Positions 6,293 through 8,768 of a DNA stretch of 8,768 nt are shown piece after piece. Source of the DNA: Pseudomonadota bacterium. GTDB taxonomy: Bacteria > Pseudomonadota > Alphaproteobacteria > Reyranellales > Reyranellaceae. The number at the start of each line of letters is the position of its first letter. The first letter of the stretch is position 1. Location: positions 1 to 8,768 of the forward strand of contig JAEZHS010000027.1 in the NCBI GenBank assembly GCA_023436825.1, in the 5' to 3' direction. The notes under the pieces are model-generated. The model was not told the origin of the DNA. It was given only the letters and a program-made list of their open reading frames with translations, and did not search any database. The translations under genes and the position numbers were made by a program.

Positions 6293-6305
6293 TGAGATGA
6301 GCTCA
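6293..6305. promoter_or_regulatory. Candidate LysR-type operator (T-N11-A dyad)
   Basis: TGAG-ATGAG-CTCA fits the LysR box rule T-N11-A with perfect TGAG/CTCA arms. It sits in a larger imperfect inverted repeat, GATGAGATGAG/CTCATTCATC (6291-6311), with one unpaired base. It lies 23 nt before the LysR start codon and between the divergent regulator and rid-OYE genes, the usual place for an autoregulatory LysR site. Confidence 0.5.
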
Positions 6306-6328
6306 TTCATCGTGACATCGGGATCTTG

Positions 6329-7369
6329 ATGCGACGGCTTCCGCCTCTTTCTTCGTTGCGGGCCTTCGAGGCGGCTGCGCGACATGGGAGCTTCAAAGTG
6401 GCCGCGAACGAACTGGGCGTCACGCCCACCGCGATCAGTCATCAGATCCGATCGCTGGAGGAGCACACGGGGCTCTCTCTATTCGAGCGCCGCACCCGTT
6501 TGGTGGTGCTCACTCATGCCGGAAATCAGCTCTATCCGGTCCTGCGCGACGGGTTCGATGCGATTGCGGCGATGCTCGACCATCTTACCCAACGGCGCAG
6601 GCGATCAAAGATCACGGTCTCGGCAACGCCGGCCTTCGCGGCAAAATGGTTGATTCCGAGAATTGGCCGCTTCCAGAAGCATTACCCGGATATCGACCTT
6701 CAGCTCCATACATCCAACGAGCCGGTCAGTCTGTCGGATGGGAACGTCGATTTCCCCATTCGCTACGGTGAAGGGCCGTATCCCCGATGCGAGACCGAGA
6801 AGATGTTCACCGACGACTTCTGCCCGGTCGTCAATCCGAAGCTTGGCGTCAAGCGACTGTCGGATTTTCGCAAGATTCCACTCATTCACTTCGAGTGGAA
6901 GCGCAGGCATCCTCACAATCCGAGCTGGGAACGCTGGTTCGCACAGGCGGGAATCGTGCAACCGTCGAGTCCGACGGAGCTGCGATTTTCGGACGAGAGC
7001 CATGCCATCCAGGCCGCGGTAGCGGCGCAGGGCATCGCCCTGGTCAGCCTTGCGCTTGTTGCGGATGAGCTCGAGGCCGGTCAACTTGTCCAGCCCTTTC
7101 CCCAGGTCATATCGGGCCATACCTACCATATCGTCAGAAGCGCCGATGCGCCCGAGACACCGCGTCTAAGGCAACTCTCGATTGGCTGCGCTCGGAGGTG
7201 GCGTCCAACGGCGTTACCCCGACAGGCAGGTCAGGGCTGCCAGGCAATAGCGCCTAAAAGCTTGCGGCTGATGGCGAAGTGCCAGAACGGACCGGGATGG
7301 CCATCGAAACCGAGAATGTCGTCCTGGATGACGGAATCGAATTCGCTGGGCACCGCGCCGACGACCTGA
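6329..7369 (+). CDS. LysR-family regulator, GcvA-like, with probable 3' frameshift
   Basis: This is a LysR transcription factor: an N-terminal winged helix-turn-helix (about residues 5-64, with RAFEAAARHGSF and ISHQIRSLEEHTG), a linker helix, and an effector domain from about 93 with a GcvA-type NVDFPIRYGEGPYP segment (139-152). The open frame from ATG6329 (preceded by an in-frame TTG at 6326) runs 346 codons, longer than the roughly 300 usual for the family, and overlaps the convergent SGNH gene by 139 nt. After residue 279 (7165) the protein stops looking like LysR. The -1 frame instead gives KATLDWLRSEVASNG, a typical GcvA-like C-terminal helix, and ends at TAA 7255-7257, for a 309-residue product. 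So a single base has probably been lost near 7166-7168, by mutation or sequencing error. It probably controls the divergent rid-OYE genes. Sampled stretches are lower in GC than most neighbours. Confidence 0.85.
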   Translation: MRRLPPLSSLRAFEAAARHGSFKVAANELGVTPTAISHQIRSLEEHTGLSLFERRTRLVVLTHAGNQLYPVLRDGFDAIAAMLDHLTQRRRRSKITVSATPAFAAKWLIPRIGRFQKHYPDIDLQLHTSNEPVSLSDGNVDFPIRYGEGPYPRCETEKMFTDDFCPVVNPKLGVKRLSDFRKIPLIHFEWKRRHPHNPSWERWFAQAGIVQPSSPTELRFSDESHAIQAAVAAQGIALVSLALVADELEAGQLVQPFPQVISGHTYHIVRSADAPETPRLRQLSIGCARRWRPTALPRQAGQGCQAIAPKSLRLMAKCQNGPGWPSKPRMSSWMTESNSLGTAPTT

Positions 7370-8313
7370 ACCTTCGGGCTGACCTTGCGGCGCACCGGGT
7401 TGTCGGGCGAGCCGGCGAAGTGCAGCAGGTAGACCTTGGCCGGCGAACGGGCGGCGATCTGGTCGACCAGAGCTGCCGTGACGTCGGTCATTTCCTGCGG
7501 CGACGGATCGGGACGGCGGCAATAGTCGCCGAGCACGGCGCAGCGCTGGTCGACATAGCTGATGGTCACGCCGCCGCCCGAGGCCATCGTCGCCTTGGGC
7601 AACTGGAACGGCGGGATCGGCTGGTTGGTGCGCACCAGCCAGCGCTCGATCTCGAGCAGGCGCGAGGGCGCCTCGACGTGGCGCACGTCGAAGTAATCGG
7701 CGTAGCCCAGGATCACGATATCATCGGGGCCGATCCCTTTTAGACGCTCGAAGGTGAGCCAAGCCTGCGTCAGCGAATAGCCGCCCAACGCCAACAGGCG
7801 CACGTTCCAATCGGGCAGCGCCTCGTAGAGGCGGGCGGCGAAGGTGAGCTCGTCGGGCACGCCGTTGCCGAACACCCAGCTGTCGCCGAAAATGTAGGTA
7901 GTGGGCCTGCCCGGGCGGGTCGCACCGACCCAGCGCGTGCCGTCGGCAGTGATGGTCACCTTGTTGCGATAGTACTCCCAGCCTCCAGCGGAGCCGTTCC
8001 AACGGGCATAGGAATGAGTGTAGGCACCGGGCGCGGCGCTGTAGCCGAGGAGCGCATCGGCGCGGAAGAAGGGCGACGGCGAGCTCTCCTCCAGCACCAT
8101 CCCCGGCTCGCTCAAGCCGATCAGCCGGCCGACCCGCCGCGCCAGGTTGATGACGGACAGATAGCTGGGGTCGTCGGTCTCGAACTTCTGCCGGTCGGTG
8201 GCGCGGTAGTAGACCAGCATCATCCACGACGCGGCGCCCTCGAGGACCACGAGCGCGATCAGCACGGTGACTGCGGAATAAAGGGCTGTCCGGAGCCGCG
8301 AGCGCGGTTTCAT
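7231..8313 (-). CDS. Membrane-anchored SGNH/GDSL-type hydrolase-like protein
   Basis: The 360-residue product has a basic N-terminus (KPRSRLR), one membrane helix (about 10-32) and a large domain that should face the periplasm. It carries SGNH blocks: FGDSWVFG with the nucleophile Ser145, LGGYS with Gly178, and FDGHPG with Asp337 and His339. The block III position reads G-Y-A-D206 instead of G-x-N-D, so the oxyanion Asn is absent or displaced. A Cys258/Cys265 pair may form a disulfide. SGNH enzymes of this layout remove or transfer acyl groups on polysaccharides or lipids; the substrate here is unknown. ATG8313 is preferred because it puts the charged residues right before the helix. An in-frame ATG at 8394 would add 27 residues but overlaps the predicted tRNA promoter. 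Neither start has a strong ribosome site. Confidence 0.78.
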   Translation of the reverse strand: MKPRSRLRTALYSAVTVLIALVVLEGAASWMMLVYYRATDRQKFETDDPSYLSVINLARRVGRLIGLSEPGMVLEESSPSPFFRADALLGYSAAPGAYTHSYARWNGSAGGWEYYRNKVTITADGTRWVGATRPGRPTTYIFGDSWVFGNGVPDELTFAARLYEALPDWNVRLLALGGYSLTQAWLTFERLKGIGPDDIVILGYADYFDVRHVEAPSRLLEIERWLVRTNQPIPPFQLPKATMASGGGVTISYVDQRCAVLGDYCRRPDPSPQEMTDVTAALVDQIAARSPAKVYLLHFAGSPDNPVRRKVSPKVQVVGAVPSEFDSVIQDDILGFDGHPGPFWHFAISRKLLGAIAWQP

Positions 8314-8393
8314 CGATCGGCAGGGTCCGGCGAGCGCATGCCAAACTTTACGGAACAGCCGGTTGCGGGTCCACGGCACCGGGCGACCGCGCA

Positions 8394-8422
8394 TTGCGCC
8401 GCCGGGGCCCCTCCGCTATGTT
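8394..8422 (+). promoter_or_regulatory. Probable sigma-70 promoter of the tRNA-Arg gene
   Basis: TTGCGC (8394-8399) and TATGTT (8417-8422) are separated by exactly 17 bp, and the mature tRNA begins 10 bp after the -10 box. The stretch between them and the tRNA (CCGCGCGCC) is very GC-rich, as in discriminators of stringently controlled stable-RNA promoters. Matches to consensus are 3 of 6 and 4 of 6, so the position carries much of the weight. Confidence 0.45.
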
Positions 8423-8431
8423 CCGCGCGCC

Positions 8432-8508
<77 letters not shown>

Positions 8509-8540
8509 TCAGGTGTTTGAACTATCGCAATAGTCACGTC

Positions 8541-8557
8541 GTCGGTTGTCCACCGAT
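8541..8557 (+). terminator. Weak hairpin downstream of tRNA-Arg
   Basis: TCGGT-TGTCC-ACCGA (8542-8556), closed by one more G-T pair, is a 5-6-bp stem 33 nt after the tRNA. It could help end or process the tRNA transcript, but no T-tract follows. Confidence 0.2.
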
Positions 8558-8691
8558 GGCGCAGCAACGCGCTGGCGCGCCGGGCATGGCGTTGACACGG
8601 CTGCTTGCTCCCCCGTGCCCCTCGATCGCGCGTTACCGCATGACCAATTCTATGAGCCCTACCGAGATGCCCGCTGTGCTGCTAGTCTCTT

Positions 8692-8768
8692 ATGTCCCCG
8701 GTCAAGATCGAAGACAAAGAGGTTTGTCGGCGCGGTGAAGCGCCGGTCGATCAGGATGTGAGTTGCGC
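8692..8768 (+). CDS. Possible start of a gene leaving the window (very tentative)
   Basis: From ATG8692 a frame stays open for 25 codons to the window edge, beginning MSPVKIEDKEVCRRGEAP. There is no ribosome site and no recognisable motif, and 77 nt without a stop is expected by chance in GC-rich DNA. The rest of the stretch from 8509 holds no gene I can support. Confidence 0.15.
   Translation, partial: MSPVKIEDKEVCRRGEAPVDQDVSC

Noticed and set aside
7163..7171. Programmed ribosomal frameshift in the LysR gene
   Set aside because: The bases do not form a slippery heptamer for a -1 shift and no obvious stimulatory structure follows; a lost base or a sequencing error is simpler.
8592..8597. 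Perfect TTGACA downstream of the tRNA
   Set aside because: No -10-like hexamer lies 15-19 bp away and no gene follows, so it is probably chance.

Overview
The window looks like chromosomal DNA from a GC-rich alphaproteobacterium. The evidence is an NDUFS6-like CHCC zinc-finger gene, several Tat-type and lipoprotein signal peptides, an orphan Bug-type solute receptor (these receptors are abundant in Reyranella, Bradyrhizobium and Bordetella relatives), a GcvA-like LysR regulator and a tRNA-Arg(CCG) gene with encoded CCA. A Reyranella or other Rhodospirillales-like host is only a guess. Genes are tightly packed and alternate strands, so there are four convergent gene pairs with gaps of 14, 0 and 10 nt and one overlap.

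Left part (1-1921): the 5' part of a CHCC zinc-finger protein (minus) overlaps the start of a lipoprotein alpha/beta hydrolase (plus). Next come a small cysteine-rich lipoprotein (minus) and a small secreted protein with a cysteine pair (plus). These two are divergent, and I do not recognise either family.

Middle part (1922-3563): a Rid-family protein and a Tat-type secreted glycine-rich protein form a minus-strand pair with a 3-nt gap. Divergent from them is a YdfG-like short-chain dehydrogenase. The 64-bp intergenic region holds a CGCAAT/ATTGCG dyad.

Central cassette (3574-7257): a GcvA-like LysR regulator (plus) is divergent from a minus-strand run of a second Rid protein, an Old Yellow Enzyme-type flavin oxidoreductase (1-nt gap) and, 66 nt on, a Bug-type periplasmic receptor. 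A 13-bp TGAG-N5-CTCA dyad that fits the LysR T-N11-A rule lies just before the regulator. This is the best candidate for a functional unit: take-up of an unknown organic solute, C=C reduction, and Rid-type handling of a reactive intermediate. Three details are odd. Both Rid proteins have Ala where catalytic Rid enzymes have Arg, the OYE has Tyr where the active-site His should be, and the LysR gene appears frameshifted near its 3' end.

Right part (7231-8768): a membrane-anchored SGNH-type hydrolase (minus), then tRNA-Arg(CCG) on the plus strand with a plausible promoter. The last 260 bases hold no gene I can support beyond a very tentative partial ORF. I saw no CRISPR array, insertion sequence, integrase, riboswitch or rRNA. 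No clearly new defence or mobile system is visible. The window is mostly ordinary metabolic DNA with a few active-site anomalies.
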